The notes under the pieces are model-generated. The model saw only the letters and a program-made list of their open reading frames with translations. It was not told where the DNA came from and made no database searches. DNA of 64,000 nucleotides from Symbiodinium natans. Its lineage: Eukaryota; Sar; Dinophyceae; Suessiales; Symbiodiniaceae. Location of the stretch: contig CAJNDS010002373.1 of assembly GCA_905221605.1 (NCBI GenBank), positions 221,001-285,000 on the forward strand, written 5' to 3'. The position numbers and the translations under genes were made by a program. Below are positions 1 to 33,822 of the stretch, piece by piece (the first letter of the stretch is position 1; each line of letters starts with the position of its first letter).

Positions 1-3000
1 GTGCATTTCCCGTCGCCGAAGCCCCAACAGCACAAGCCAAATCCTTGAAATGCCACCGCAAGGAAACTACAAGCTTTAAGTGTTGCACCAACATCCTGCT
101 TGAAATTTCCAGTTCCTTTTGCCCTTACCCTTCAACCTCTGACCCGCAACCAGCTTCGATGACTCCGGTGCCATCTCGGCAGTGACATTTGCCTCCTGGC
201 TGTGCCAGGCTGCCACGTTAAGGGTCGGAACTTGCAGGTTGGGTTTTTTTTTGGGATTGCTGTGGTTGGGATTGATTTGGGAATGGGGGGGCCATGAACG
301 GCCTAGTAACAAAATGCACACGCGTCGGCCGCTTTTGCCAGAACATGTCTGAACAACCCTCGTGGATCGAGCCGTAACCCGGTCGACCCGCAAAATGGAA
401 ATATGGTTTGCATCAGTCTAGAATTGATGCTGGACCTCATACCTATATTCGAGCGACCGCAGCTTGGCTGAAGTTCCGTGTGCGAAGAGGCGCACTACGA
501 TCGGCCCTTGCAAAGTTACCGCCTGCCGCTTGCTAGCATCTGCCTTATTGGGCAGCAAACATGTATAAGCATGTCAGGAAAGCCCTCAACACCTAACCCA
601 ACAAGCCCGAGGCCAAAAAATCTCAACTCACTGTCAAGATTTGATTCCATGCACCAGGGATGAAGACAAAAAAACAACCGGTGCCTGCTGTACTAAAGTA
701 CATAATATAGCGTGGACCACCTCAATTCAACTTCTTAGACCCATCCCTCCCATGTCCTGTCCAGAGCTACCACGCAAGTGCGTCACTTGCTCGCCTGAGG
801 CTTTTGTTGCTTAATGCTGGGGCCTTGCGCTGTCTTTTCACCAATTTCACAAGGAAGATTTCTTGGCAGGTTGGAACTCGGACCTGCAAAGTACATGCCA
901 GAATCCCTCACTCCATATTCTCGTCCAGCTGCTGACTGGTTGAAAGCCGTGCTCTGCTGTTACGGCGGAGCCTGCATTGCAGCAGAAATGAAATGGAGTG
1001 CTCTGAGCACTATAGCCTCGAAACACCTCTTTCAATAAACTTTCAACCCTACCAAACCCCTGAGCAAAAAAACCAAACCCAAACGAACCAGCCCTTCAGC
1101 CCGCCCAAGCCGAGATCAGAAGCCTACCTGCAAGACCTAGACACAAACCCTAACGAAACCGTATGTTCCTTGTGCCCATGTGCTCAGTGCTGGCAACAAC
1201 ACGAACGAACTCATGCTGGCAAACTTCGACTTGTACGTACTGGGTAGGGAGGTTGTAAGGCTACTTGGTCCGAGAAAGTTTTCGGCGAATCGCAACGAGG
1301 TGGCCACCAAATGTACCAAATCCCCAATCACCAAACTCCAGGTTCGGCATTTGCGGCAGGTGCTTGCTATAGCTTTGGTGTTGGCTTACCGGGGTGTGAA
1401 TGCTGTCAAAACCTGCAGTCTCACTTTCAACACCGTAATCCTTAGTGACTTAGTGAGCCTTCACAAGGGCCCCCCCCCCCACCCCTCTCCATTACACCAT
1501 AAGCCTAAGCCTAGGTAAAGCAGAAGCGAGTGTGCCGGTGGAGAGGCCAGGGCAACCGGAATTGTTAAGTCGGAAACAAACTCAAGTAACTCAAGGATCA
1601 TCTTCCCAAGTTTGGAGAGCACGCCCCCACCTGCCAGGCTGGTGGCGTTCGGCGCTGAACGCGTCTCTTTCCTGGCTGCAGCTTCACTTCTTGACCCTCG
1701 TTTGTCGGAGCAGGCAGGAACCGAACTCTACTAGCACCACATGAAGCTCCGCTTGCAGTTCCGCATGACGTTCTACATGTTCCAATTCTGGCCCAGGCTC
1801 TGCCTGGGTTCGCCGGCCTGTCCAGGCGCTGTTCCCGTGGCTCTGCATTCGCACTCCCACGTGGCATGAGAAAACCTTTGCTTCCTTCGGTGTATACGTA
1901 CATCTCTTGGAATCAGACTCTAGACGATCTCTGCAACGCACATGGCCGGCTGCTTTACGCTGCAGTGGCGTGCCGACTGGTGTGCTATCGGTGACGCACT
2001 TTAATCCTCACACTTCCGGCCAGCCTCTTCTGCACGGAGGATGAGCAAGCCGCCAAGCAGCCAAAGCAGTTTGAGACCAGCCATGGCGTCAATCCCCGCG
2101 AGTTATCGCTCTCAACTTGTTGAGCGCCCAGTTCAATCCTGGCTTTGCAACTTTGGTCCAAAATACCGCGGAACGAGCCTCCAACACCTCCAACGCTTCC
2201 AAGACTCATCATAAGTTGAAAGTGCATCGGTTAGCCTAAATTTCTTGCTTTCGCAACTCAGCCATCGTTTGGCATCCTACTTGTGGGTAAGCGTCCGCAA
2301 CCTTCTGCAGAGCAGTCTTGGTGATCACTTGCTGTGGACGGTGCAGGGTAGAATTGCTAAACTGCAGCGCGCAGATGAACACCCCCCGATCTCATTTCCA
2401 CCCGAAAGAGCCCCAGCAAGACTTTGCAGTTCGATGAGGCTTCAAGATGGGAGTTTTTCAAGCCCCGCCGATGTCCACAAAGGTTTGACGCTCTCGAAAA
2501 TAAGTTCAGTCCCCATCAAAGTGCTGAGATCCAGGCGCTGCTGAGCCTCAGTTCAGCTGGCTCGGTCGCTGTCAGATGTGGAGAGCCCCCAGGTGTGCTC
2601 AGAATCCAAAGCAGGCTTTTTAGGACAACAACAAAAACGCAGTTCAGCACCCAAACCTGGAAAGAATGGCTTTCGCTTGTCATCACAATCGAAGTGGGTT
2701 GCTGCGACATGGGCAGCGCCACCTCCAATATATGCCGGGACAAGATCAACCCGTAAGTGAACGCTCAAGAAGCATTTCTGCAATCCCGCGCTCTTCGGCG
2801 TCGTTGCCAGCGCATTTTTGCGTTTGGACACAATAAGGCCACCTATAGCCACTCGATGACCGAATCCAAGCCTACGACCTCAACGAAGTGCCAAAATCGA
2901 TATTATCGCATTTTGCACCTGGGAATGCTGGTGCTTTCGGTTGGGCTCAGCTTGCTTGCCAGGGCAGTCCAGACATACAAACTGCAAGCCGAGAAGCTGC

Positions 3001-3942
3001 ATTGCCGGATTGGTTGGGTCGGGTGGCTCAGACACGTCCGATCGGTCCGAGTCTTTCTTGAGCCGGAACCCTTTGGTCACATACACAGTTCAAACTCTGC
3101 TGCACATGTGACCTCTCGTGCAGAATTTGTTATAGTATTTAAGTATAATCTCTTCTTACAAGTTTGTAAGAGAGTAGGTGCCCAGGACAGGGAGGAAGGA
3201 GAAGGAAACAGGGAAATCATGAATCATTGCGACAGTGCCTCTTCAATACATTATACCGAAATATTTCGACATAACTGACGGCATACTGGTATCGGAGCAT
3301 AATACCGCATACACCAACATGAGATGCCGAAATGTAGCAAACCAAATCACAGAAAGGATGAACAAGAAGAGCAAATACGAGGTACAAGTAGACAGATCTT
3401 AATTGACGGACAGCGGATGAAACAGCCGAGGGTCCATAAGAACAGGACATGGCAAGTTAGGAGCGCAAACAACATTACAGAACATCGCAAATGATTAAGA
3501 TAAGCTTATGCTTTTTGAAGCGGTTGGTGATAATAACTTCATATACTCATACCGCGCCACCTGCGCCGAGGAAAGCATCAGCATTCACGAATGGGGATTG
3601 CCAATAGCAAGTAGAGAATGGACATGGACAAGTATAACTCGTTGTGTTGATTTCAAAAAGCCAGGCTGTGTAAACATGAAGAATTTGCTAAACAAATGAC
3701 AAAGAAACATGATCATGATATATGTTAGAAACAATAGGTGGAGAACTACAAATTGCAGTATAGGAAAGCAGGGAGTGAGATAAATGAAGAAGAACACATA
3801 ACTACCGAATGGTGCTTGAGCAGATTTAAGAGCAGGCAGTCCTCCTCTTCGAGCTAGTCAGGCAGCGGCAGGAAATTCCGCATGTACCTGTCTCCAGTGC
3901 CACTGGCAAGGACCAGTCTTCTGGTTCTTTGACAAGAGGTAA

Positions 3943-4014
3943 ACCGGGTGAACTGGGTAAACTTGAGACCTCGCTTCCACCGGATGAACTGGGTAATCTT
4001 GAGACCTCGCTTCC
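3943..4014 (+). repeat. 36-base tandem duplication
   Basis: TGAACTGGGTAAACTTGAGA and TGAACTGGGTAATCTTGAGA begin two units 36 bases apart with the shared tail CCTCGCTTCCAC. Confidence 0.75.
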
Positions 4015-5087
4015 ACTGTTTCAAGGGGCCCCTGCCCGCCGCATTGCGAGTTCTGGGTGCAGGGCCCCGAGTTTTGGGAACAGCCCCGCTCCCGCCGTTC
4101 CTCATCGTTGCATGCTAGACTCTTGGCACATAAAGCCCTTTGCCTTGACGTTGCAAAGGTGCTTAGGATGCAGCAGTGCAAGATCTGTGTCATTGGACGA
4201 TCATTTCAGAAACTAGACATGTGGAACCCGGCTCTTGGCAGGCTCAGAGTTTCGGGCGATAGTCAAACTTTAGTCACGATTGGATCGAAAATGATATTTA
4301 CTGATTATGCTTTCCTGTTTGCCAGGCCACTCATCGTAGATGACCCACAAAGTTGGAATCAGAGTTTCAGCAGGCTCCACCTGCACACAAGAGCTGCGAG
4401 TCTCAGACAAGCAGCTGCTTTGCAATCTCACTGTACGGGTGTGCTGGGAACCGGTATTTAGCCTCGGCCTCTTTCCCGTGTCAGCCATCCAGTTGTGGTG
4501 GCTTAACTCAATCCTGAAAGCGACCACCCCTACATCAGGCATCCAGACAACTGCCGAGAGAACCTTCCAAGTCCTGTGTTACTAATTACAGCGTCACCCA
4601 TCGAAACCAGTGTTCCGAAGTTGGCAGCATAGAGCCCGGATTTCAGGAGACCGGACGGGCGGGGAGGCCGCATGCATCCAAGGCCTCAACCCATGGACGC
4701 TTCTTTTCGTCGCTGCTGCACCTAGGTTGGTCAGGATGTAGAGTTGGCTATAGGAGTATGGGAAGTACGCCGGGCAACCGCCGAGAGCAACGTCCTTCTT
4801 ATGCCATGAATGACCGGAATCAAGCCTACTAAGCTGTGGGATGTATTTTTATACTACGTACGTTGCCTCAGGTGTCAATCTAATGACTAAACACGGAGCC
4901 ACGGAGCGCGAACTTGCGATCCACGGATGCAAAATCTGTAGTGACGACTGTGGGTACCTACTTGTTCTTGACCAACCGGCACTGCCCCAAAAAACATCTC
5001 GCTGACTAGGGCAGGGCTGCTAGTTGGCAAGGCGAAGCTCCCCAAATAAACAACATCCCGAGGCGAGATGGGGCGAGACGAGACCAA

Positions 5088-5117
5088 GGAGACCAAGGAG
5101 ACCAAGGAGACCAAGGC
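5088..5117 (+). repeat. 9-base tandem repeat
   Basis: Four copies of AGACCAAGG. Confidence 0.85.
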
Positions 5118-5243
5118 ACCAGGTCCTGTCAAAGGCCAGGCCGGGCTCCTGCTCACGATGACCTCATGTGCAGCTCTGCGCCTAAGCAGCTATGTAACCA
5201 TTTTTGAAAATCTGGTACGGGTGGTTCTACGGTTTAGAAAGGC

Positions 5244-5345
5244 CTAGAAGCCCTCTGATACGTACAAACTCTCTAGAGACTGCCTTGCCTTCTCAAAGTT
5301 TGCTTTCAGCTCCTCAACTGAAGGACCGATGGACCGATATCGCTC
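5244..5345 (-). CDS. Candidate terminal exon directly 3' of the RPS5 stop
   Basis: It begins 44 bases past the RPS5 stop codon, on the same strand but in a different frame. After AAAG|G the 102 bases read 33 residues and TAG, including PSVEELKANFEKARQSLESL, which looks like an amphipathic helix. It could be an alternative RPS5 3' end, the end of a gene nested in intron 13, or chance. The family is not recognised. Confidence 0.35.
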   Translation of the reverse strand, partial: ERYRSIGPSVEELKANFEKARQSLESLYVSEGF

Positions 5346-5389
5346 CTTTCTCCTCCTTTCGCTGTTGCAGTCACGCGTAGTGCGAGCAC

Positions 5390-26430
<21,041 letters not shown>

Positions 26431-26440
26431 GGCAACCTCC
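26431..26440 (-). promoter_or_regulatory. Possible spliced-leader trans-splice acceptor of RPS5
   Basis: Minus-strand reading is GGAG, then GTTGCC, then the ATG. Dinoflagellate mRNAs receive a 22-base leader at an AG upstream of the start codon. This AG (26438-26437) is the nearest one and would leave a 6-base untranslated leader. Only position supports it, and an AG further upstream could be used instead. Confidence 0.35.
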
Positions 26441-26937
26441 GACATTGCAAGGATACGAGAATTGCATTGGAGCGTCTCGAGAAAGCAAAGGTTTACCTAG
26501 CAGCAGCTAGCTGACCACGCACTTTGGAGTCACCGTGGCAGTCGTGAGAGTAGCGGGCAGTTGGAAGCAGATCTTTTCAGGGAAGCACAATGGACTCAGC
26601 CCCAACTCAAAGCATATATGCATACAGGCTGAGGTCGCCACTGGCTAGGACGCTCTGGATGCAGCTGCTGTCCCTGGAGGATGTTCAGATCCCTTGAGCC
26701 GAAACATTTTGGTTTTGGCTGGCGTCTCCTCATAGAAACAAGCGGCCAAATTTGGCGTTCAAAGCAGTTTCCAAGCTAAAAGGAGGAGGGGCAAGCAAGC
26801 GAGCGGTATCTGCACCCGCCCTGGACAAACAGCGACATCCGTCTGTCCAACTTCGGACCCCACTGGCAGACTCCGTAAGATTTCAGGATTCCTGATCACT
26901 GGTTCACCCATTATTTTCACTTCAGTACTCCAATCAC

Positions 26938-27047
26938 CGATGAACCAGAGCATTCTTCGCGAATCTCCCCGAACAATTCCACAATCATTTTCATATGCTG
27001 AGCATTCTGAGCCATGGGCAGTCCACATCGTGGCAGTCCATAATTGC
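26938..27047 (-). CDS. Candidate exon upstream of RPS5, frame ambiguous
   Basis: Between GTTAAG|G and a TCG|GTGATT donor two frames stay open and both look protein-like: one contains CSAYENDCGIVRGDSRRMLW, the other MKMIVELFGEIREECSGSS. Which is used, if either, cannot be decided here. Another open stretch lies at 27330-27080 on the same strand. Confidence 0.28.
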
Positions 27048-28163
27048 CTTAACTTGTCTGGGCTTGTGATAGCTGGAGTCGAGGTGGCCCCGAGCCAAAA
27101 CCGCTGAAGTTGCCAGTTCCATGTCGTTCTACTACCTCAATACCTGGCTTGCAGCTGCAGGCAACTTTCAAGCCATTCGGTATGTAGACCTCTGTGGGCC
27201 GGGCAGTGTAGAACAAGTTCGCCTGCCTGGCCAGCTTGGCGAACTGAGAGATCGGATAGCCTGGCACCAGGATCCCGTGGGGCTGAAACTGAAAGCTTTC
27301 GGAAAATGCTGATACAGCTCCAAGGCCCAAAAGAGGATTCTCTACACCCCAATCTGGTCATGTACTCTTCCACTTCCAGTATCCCAAAACAAATGCCATT
27401 CTTGGTGAACCCTCACAACCCTCACATATAGAAGCTTTACAACAACCCCGTGCAAATCTCGAGAGGGCCCCAAGAGTGTGCTTTGAAGGCTTCAGTTGAT
27501 ATGACGGGACGACGAAGGGAAAGCGGCAACCGAATCCCAGCTTCCCTTATGCATCCGAAAGCCCACAGAGCTGCCTTGCAGCCACTGGTCCTGGCCATGT
27601 ACAATTCGAATTCTGCCCGCTTCTCTATTGTGCGTGTAGAACATTAAGCAGAAGCCTATACTGTTACACAGATATACCTTTCTAAGATAGATAGACATAA
27701 ACGAATGTTGCGAGCACGTGGGCTCGGGAGCTCCAAGGTGGTTTCGCATTTGTTGTCGGTAAGGGTGCAGCGGGTTTACGTGGTAGGGTTTGTAGGATTG
27801 GCAGGCAGTTGCAGCTCAGTCAAGACGAGCGTTACAGGGATACCCCCAGCCTCATGATTTGTCTGGGGCGTCATGTGTAATGATAGACTTGCGTATTTTT
27901 GGGAGCACCAGACAGACTACGTAAATAAAGCGCAAGCTCCCCATGCAATGCGTCTCTCAAACACTCGTCGAGCACCGCTCCGGATCCAGAGTTTCGCCAG
28001 GCTTCGGGCACATCCTTGAGCGGCACATGTGCCTAATCCTGCTTTTGCATCAGATTGGTTCACCCCGTGCTTGCTAGGCTTTGAGCACTACGAAACAGCA
28101 ACTGGGCAGGCTCGCCGTGCTGAGCGCCGCACCCCTCCTGCTGCTGCTTCAGCCACCTGGGCA

Positions 28164-28167
28164 TCTC

Positions 28168-28214
<47 letters not shown>
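28164..28214 (+). repeat. CT dinucleotide repeat
   Basis: About 25 CT units with one CCC interruption. Confidence 0.9.
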
Positions 28215-28218
<4 letters not shown>

Positions 28219-29139
28219 AGTCTGTCTTGAGCCTAGAGGGCCTAAAGCGTAAACAAGCACGATCCCAGAGTCCCGGAGCTTCCCCCAGAGGTACAGAACC
28301 AGCTTGCGACCAAGCAGCAAATGAGACGCATGGTCCCGCACAGAATTGTTGATCAGAGTTCCTCTCAGGATCCAGGCTCTCACTACTGGGGCATGTATGC
28401 CCATTTTGCAGCAGGCAGTATACGAAGGGAGAAAGCAGACAAATGTTTCCCTAAATAACTATCCGCCGTAGTGCAGCTACACATGCTTGGCGCTTCGGCC
28501 GGGTGCAACGTGCACCTGCGCCGGACACGACTATGGCCAAGCAACTCTTAAAAAAACACGTTGAAAGTCAGAAATTTACAGCAGAACTGTTTGCAAGGCA
28601 AGGTTCACAGGTTCTTTCTCGTTCTTTCTCGTAGCGTTGAGGTTTGAGGAGTTTGCGAAGCTTTGTGCAGGTTTGTGTCCTCAGGGGTTTGAGATGGCTT
28701 GAGGCTTCAGGCTGGAGTCTCAGGGTTCCAAGGGCAAGAACTTTGACATGCCTGACATGCCCTCCTTGCTGCACTTTTGCCCTCTGGGATTCAACGTTGG
28801 CCGGATCACGTGCGAGGCAGCAGCGACTGCACTTTAGGAACCCTATGCACAAAATCGACCGGGCTCATCTGCGCCCCATGGGGCTGCAAGTGTCCTGGAC
28901 CTCGCCAGTGGGCCGAGTCTACCTTACAAATCACCAGCGCAAAGGCGACGTAGGCATTCAGGGCTTTTCAAAGGCTCGCGAATGAAGCATAGTTGGGCTT
29001 GGCATTGTACAAGATGTCAACGGGCAACAAGTTTGGGGAGTGTAGGGTTAATAAGCGGAACCTCAGAGCCGGGATCAAAAAATCTTCACGCTTCCGAACA
29101 AGCCTGCATCATGCTTGGTCGTTCGCCTTGCAAACTGAG

Positions 29140-29650
29140 CCTTCAGCGGCCAGGGGGCCCCAGCTGATGCCCATGATGCCCATGATGCTCGGAAGCTGAG
29201 CCCTTGGCATAGACGGCAAGGCGAGCGGCCGAGCATCATGGGCGTCGCAAAGGGGGCCAGCTGATGTCCAAGATGCTGGGCTGCTGTCTCTGCAAACCGA
29301 CAGGCAAGGGGGCCCAGCTGATGCCCGTGATGGGCGGCTGAAGCCTCTTTGCCTGACAAACTGGGCCAGCCGATGTCTATGATGCTTGGCCGCTCGCTTT
29401 GCAAACCGAGGCTTCAGCCGCCAAGGGCCCAGCTGATGCTCGTGAAGCCCGGCCGTGCGGGTCGCAAACTGAGGCCAGGGGGCCCAACTGATGCCCACGT
29501 AGCTGGGCCCTTGGCAGTCATCAAGCCGAAGACGGCAAGGCGAGCGGCCGAGCATCAGGGGCAACAAGTTGGGTTTGGTGCGGCGGGGGCCTCTTTGCCT
29601 TGCAATGGGCCAGCTGATGCTCATGATGCTTGGCCGCTTGCTTTGCATGA
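29140..29650 (-). repeat. Degenerate minisatellite sharing its core with the 14 kb array
   Basis: Diverged units of roughly 60-65 bases with GGGCCCAGCTGATGCCCATG and GGCCGCTCGCTTTGCAAAC modules, some inverted. At 29611-29629 it contains CAGCTGATGCTCATGATGC, the exact complement of the 53-base unit's core. Confidence 0.65.
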
Positions 29651-30210
29651 AGCTCGGTCGCTCGAAACTGAGCGGCTCCAGACCTTCAGACTCATCTGAA
29701 AAAACTGAAAGTTAAACTGACACTGTACGGCGCACGGAAAGCTTGAATTTCCACTTCTCGACTCGAGACCGTAGAATAAACATAGTGGGCCGGCCAAGTT
29801 GGCTTGAAGGGGGGCCCAGGTCATTGTGCTACCGATTCCCAAGCACGGCCCGAAAGCAAAGCATGAACCCAGATCCTGGGCCCGACACACCAGATCCTTC
29901 CAGCTCACACTCCACACCAAGCTCGAGGACGACCGCAGTGGGTGGCAGGAAAATCCTGGGACAACAGGGAAATGGAGGGAGTGTTGTCGCAGAACCAACC
30001 TCGCAGAACCAACCCTTCTGTAACCAACCTTTGTCGTGCTTGGGGCTTCCGGGCCTGTTACAAGCCCCGAGTATTTGCACGCTGCCATCGCACCCGAGAT
30101 TCCATGAGGCATCACGCAGTGTTGCCTGAATCCCATTATTCATGAATGGCATTCAGGGCGTTGTGACGTCGGTCAAATCCGTCACATCCCTCAGTTTCCC
30201 TGAGGTCTGC

Positions 30211-30268
30211 GCATGTTCGTAAGATCTGCGCCGTGGACGGCAATCATGATCATGGCATCGTGTATGGC
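30211..30268 (-). CDS. Exon of a glycosyltransferase family 61-like protein
   Basis: After TTGCAG|G the exon reads AIHDAMIMIAVHGADLTNM and ends in phase 1 before a GC donor. The family-61 glycosyltransferases (EOGT and plant xylosyl/arabinosyltransferases) carry the signature hydrophobic-(V/H)HGAGLTN(M/L)-LF in the nucleotide-sugar binding region. Here HGADLTNM fits with Gly to Asp at one place, and the split codon begins with C as needed for the expected Leu. Neighbouring exons of the domain were not identified with confidence. Coding-like stretches upstream on the same strand (31.47-30.8 kb) may be the rest of the gene. Confidence 0.45.
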
Positions 30269-31331
30269 CTGCAAGAAATTGACGAATGGGCAAGGTCTGG
30301 AAAATCTCAAGACCCAAAGCTGCCACTGTGCCTCCACTTGCTCACAGGTGGATAAGTGGCCTGGGCTCAGTTGCGAGTCGCAGCTCTTCCTAGACGCAAT
30401 GCTTGGGAGGGGCTCCGAAGGCCGTGTGCTCAATGCGCGCATCCTGTGCCGAACCGTAAAACCACCCACACGAAGGCAAAGCCAAGCAGCCGAGCATGGC
30501 GGCAACCAGCTCTGCACGGATGGATGTTGCGAACGCCTGGCAGTCCAAGCTTCCAACGGCCGAACGCTGCTCTGCATTTGAGGAATCTCTCGTGGGCTTT
30601 GGCAATGACAGGTGGGTTGGAAGGATAGGACTACTGCATGAATACTTATATTACGAGCGAAATTCAAGGTAGGTTGCCTTTCTGTTTGGGCTTGGGTTGC
30701 TGAGGTTTAGGGCCCTCAGCTTCAGATTCCTATTGCCCTTTCACAAATTCAAGCTCTCACTGAGCCAGCATCGGGACTTGCATATTAGGGCTTTTTGGGC
30801 TTGCGCAATTTCATGGCCATTCACCTCACGCTGAAGGTATTCGGGGGCTGGAGCTGGCTGTGAAGCGGCTATGAAACCATTCAGCTGATGTAGCGTTGTG
30901 GTTTGGGAAGCGGGGAGGTCTTGGCAGGAAATTGATCTTCCCATACTATTACCTTCTGCAACAACAACTCTCTCAAGTTACTCCCTTGTGGAATGCTTGT
31001 CCTGGTCCAATGCAACTGGCACGGAACTGGCAGGGCTCTTTTCAAATGCCTCCTGCTGGGACACGAGGTCTTCTGCCCGCATCTTTGCAACTTGAAGCCC
31101 AAACGGCTTCGAATGCCTGGAGCCCTGAACCTACACCAAGTTCTGCTTTCTCGAGTGCAGTAATGTGATACTTGACAAGATGCGCATAGATATGCCACAC
31201 ATGCAGCGCCACGTAATGGTTAACAACAAAAGTAATTAACAACCAAGTCATGCCATCACATGCGAAGTCCCAGACAGGCAAAAATCGCAGAAGTTGGAGG
31301 TGCGAACCTGATCTAGTGGAATCTAGCGGTG

Positions 31332-31466
31332 CTACGTCAGGGTAATTGAAAGTCCAGGCCGAACGGCGATTGCCGAGAAGTATGCGCCCAACAAGCTCGG
31401 GGTAAGCTCCGCAACACGCGCAAAGTTCTTGGCATGCTCGGACGATAGATTCGGACCCGCCGCGTC
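31332..31466 (-). CDS. Candidate exon, family not recognised
   Basis: After CGGAG|G the frame reads 44 residues, including NLSSEHAKNFARVAELTPSL, then a TAG. Composition and acceptor are exon-like, but a GC donor inside (after YFSAI) would make the tail intron. It lies 1.1 kb upstream of the GT61-like exon on the same strand and could be the same gene. No function can be given. Confidence 0.3.
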   Translation of the reverse strand, partial: DAAGPNLSSEHAKNFARVAELTPSLLGAYFSAIAVRPGLSITLT

Positions 31467-32117
31467 CTCCGAGCAAACCCAATAACCCAAACGTTCTGGT
31501 GCGTGAACGAAGAAAAGCAGCCCACTACCCCGACTCGAATAACTACGAGGCTCCTTTTCAACACCCTGAAACCTTTTGAAAGTAGAGCACCCCTGAAGCT
31601 ATGGTCACTGGTATGTGTTCCATTCCTAGCATCACGTTGTCTGACAACGAATACTTCATATTCTGAAACACACAATTCAAGGAAGGGTCACTCGGCGTGT
31701 TATCTACATCGACGCACCGTCGCTGGCACGTCGTGCTCTTCAACCTGGTCTTCAGCATCCATAGATTGAGCAAGACCAACGTGAGTTTCATTCAATGTTG
31801 GCGTTGAATGCTGTATCTGCTGCGTTCAGGTTTTTGTCTGTGCAATGGTGACTGATAGGTCCTTCTCGTGGCTCAAACATAGGTGTAGGTGGCATCGGGG
31901 GAGAAGCCCAGGCGGAAGCGGAACAGTGAGTTGCCTCGCGGTTACCGTAGCTTGTTTGGGGGGGGGGGGGTTCGGTTTGGGCGTGAGGACTGAAGGTTAG
32001 CTTGACAAGATGGGGCTCCGCAAGGACATATGAACGACGATGGCTAGTGCTTCACTACGTCCTGAGTCGAGTTCGGCAGCTTACAAATCCGATGTCTGTG
32101 GTGCTACATCCCAAACC

Positions 32118-32216
32118 TCAAGCATCCTCGGTCAAGATCGCAGTCCCGAGGTGTACAGGCCCGACACTCATGCGCCCCCAAGGCCCAAACTCGGTTGTTA
32201 TGCCGAGGCGCTGTTC
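32118..32216 (-). CDS. Candidate terminal exon, family not recognised
   Basis: After TGCAG|G the 99 bases read 32 residues, including QRLGITTEFGPWGRMSVGPV, followed by TGA. It is exon-like by acceptor and composition only. Confidence 0.28.
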   Translation of the reverse strand, partial: EQRLGITTEFGPWGRMSVGPVHLGTAILTEDA

Positions 32217-33718
32217 CTGCACTGCAACGGGCCGGCACAGAATCGAGGGTCGAAAAAGGGATAATACCTGGAATTTCCGATCCACCCTTCCAGCAACTGT
32301 AGAGGAGAAGGCATTCTATCCTCCTGTATTCATTGCAGGAAACACACCCCTGAACCCCACAAGAAGACATGGGGGCAATGACACAGAGAGCTTCGGCAAT
32401 GCCACTTGCCCCTCCCTCTGCCATCCCATGCTTGCGGAAACCCGTCTTGTCCAGTCAGGGACGGGCCTCCGAGCAGCGGGCATGGACAACTTCTAAAAGC
32501 AGCTGCTCCCGGAGTCGTCGAATTTTTTACAAAGTAACACAACTACCAGCTACCCCCCGAAGTACATCTTCAGGCCAGTCGCAAGGCATAGTTGGTGTTC
32601 CAAAGGTTGTTGTGGAGGTTCACCGCCATGCCTCAACAAGCTCGGGTTTCGGATGCGGTTGTGGCCTGGCTTGAGACGACAGGCGCTATGACAAAGGTGC
32701 TTTGCCTGGCCTTCCACGCTGCCTGCTGCCAAGCGCGAGAGGCCCTTTCCAGCTTTGGCGGTCGCCTCGTGATAGCCTGGGCTTTTTGGATCATAAAAGG
32801 CAATACGTAAGCCAACAAGCCTCAGAAGTGTCGAAGGTGGGCAGCACGTCTAATTTCAACTTGCCCCCCTTCCAAAATGCGCGAAAGGTCCCATGTGGTG
32901 GACACAGAACACCACAGACCCGCATGTGCGTGCCCCTGTTGACAACCGCTCACATCTCTTTGCACACCAGGCTGCTGGCTGGCAGCGGGTTTCCTTAGCA
33001 TGTCCAACGGATGTGTGCGCAAGCTACTTTATGGTTGATTTCGGCCGAACGACACTCACATCATCTATGATGGGATGCCTGCATTGAAGAGCAATGGAGG
33101 TTGCGCGTGCAAGCTCTCGAACAGGAAAAGTACTGGCTTCAGAGGTGAAGCTGCATCGTTCTCTGGAACACGAAGCCCCTAGCGACCAAGGCTCCCATCG
33201 GAAAGTCCGGTGTGATGGGGTTCATGTTGATGGCATCCCAGGAGTCCAGTGTCATGTGACCATGGGCAGTGTCGACGGTCGCGCCCCCCCAGACGCCGTG
33301 CGTGTACCTTAGGCTCACATGCACTGTGCTCAGTGTGCTCAGAGGGCTTTTAATTTTTTCATCAACGCATCAAGCATCATCATGAGCCCGAGACATCTTC
33401 CAAAAATCTTGACCCTAAAGATCACGAAGCCCGAGGCGAGTGGCTGGCTGCCGCCGTCCTGGACACCCTCGGGGTCGATCTCCTGTTTACGGGTTCATCA
33501 GGACTGCCTCTGCCTGAAAAGCCCAGGTTAGCCTCAGGCTTCATCCCCCCATGAAGGATTCAGCTAAGCCCCAAACCCTTAACCAACGCTAAACCTTAAA
33601 CCCTATCATTATAGGAGCAGAAGCCTGACCCAGCTTCCGCAGCCGCCAGGCTGAGCCCAGGTGGCGTTTGAGGGCCGGCGAGGGGCGGAAGGCCACCTCG
33701 GGGATGCCAACATGGGGG

Positions 33719-33822
33719 GGGTTCAACGGAATTTTTGAGGGTTCAATAGGGGTTCAAAGGGTTGTAAGGGTTTAGGGGTTTTAAGAGTTTAGGGGTTTTG
33801 GGGTTTATAAGGGTTTAGGGGC
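33719..33822. repeat. Loose telomere-like G-rich tract
   Basis: GGGTTTA/GGGGTTTT units interrupted by other bases (GGTTCAA near the start). Degenerate, one orientation. Confidence 0.45.

Larger units (their letters stand above)
1..5243. other. No confident gene; 3' side of RPS5
   Basis: Only short, mutually overlapping frames. One plus-strand stretch (about 2429-2752, ending at a GTAAGTGA donor-like site) and one at 1180-1340 look exon-like but have no homology, and overlapping frames are equally open. 3480-3800 is AT-richer with nothing in it. A 36-base and a 9-base tandem repeat are listed separately. Confidence 0.5.
27330..30210. other. Mostly unassigned
   Basis: Contains a CT repeat and the 29 kb minisatellite. 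The plus frame at 28880-28980 has a WW-domain-like GRVYLTNH stretch, judged too weak. Nothing else supportable. Confidence 0.45.

Noticed and set aside
2429-2752. Plus-strand exon ending in GTAAGTGA
   Set aside because: All three frames plus the reverse strand look equally protein-like; no homology.
26693-26715. Relict spliced leader upstream of RPS5 (minus strand TTTCGGCTCAAG)
   Set aside because: One mismatch in 12 bases is expected about once by chance every few such windows.
28880-28985. WW-domain-like stretch (SWTSPVGRVYLTNH) on the plus strand
   Set aside because: Only one half of the motif, no second Trp, wrong strand and no good acceptor.
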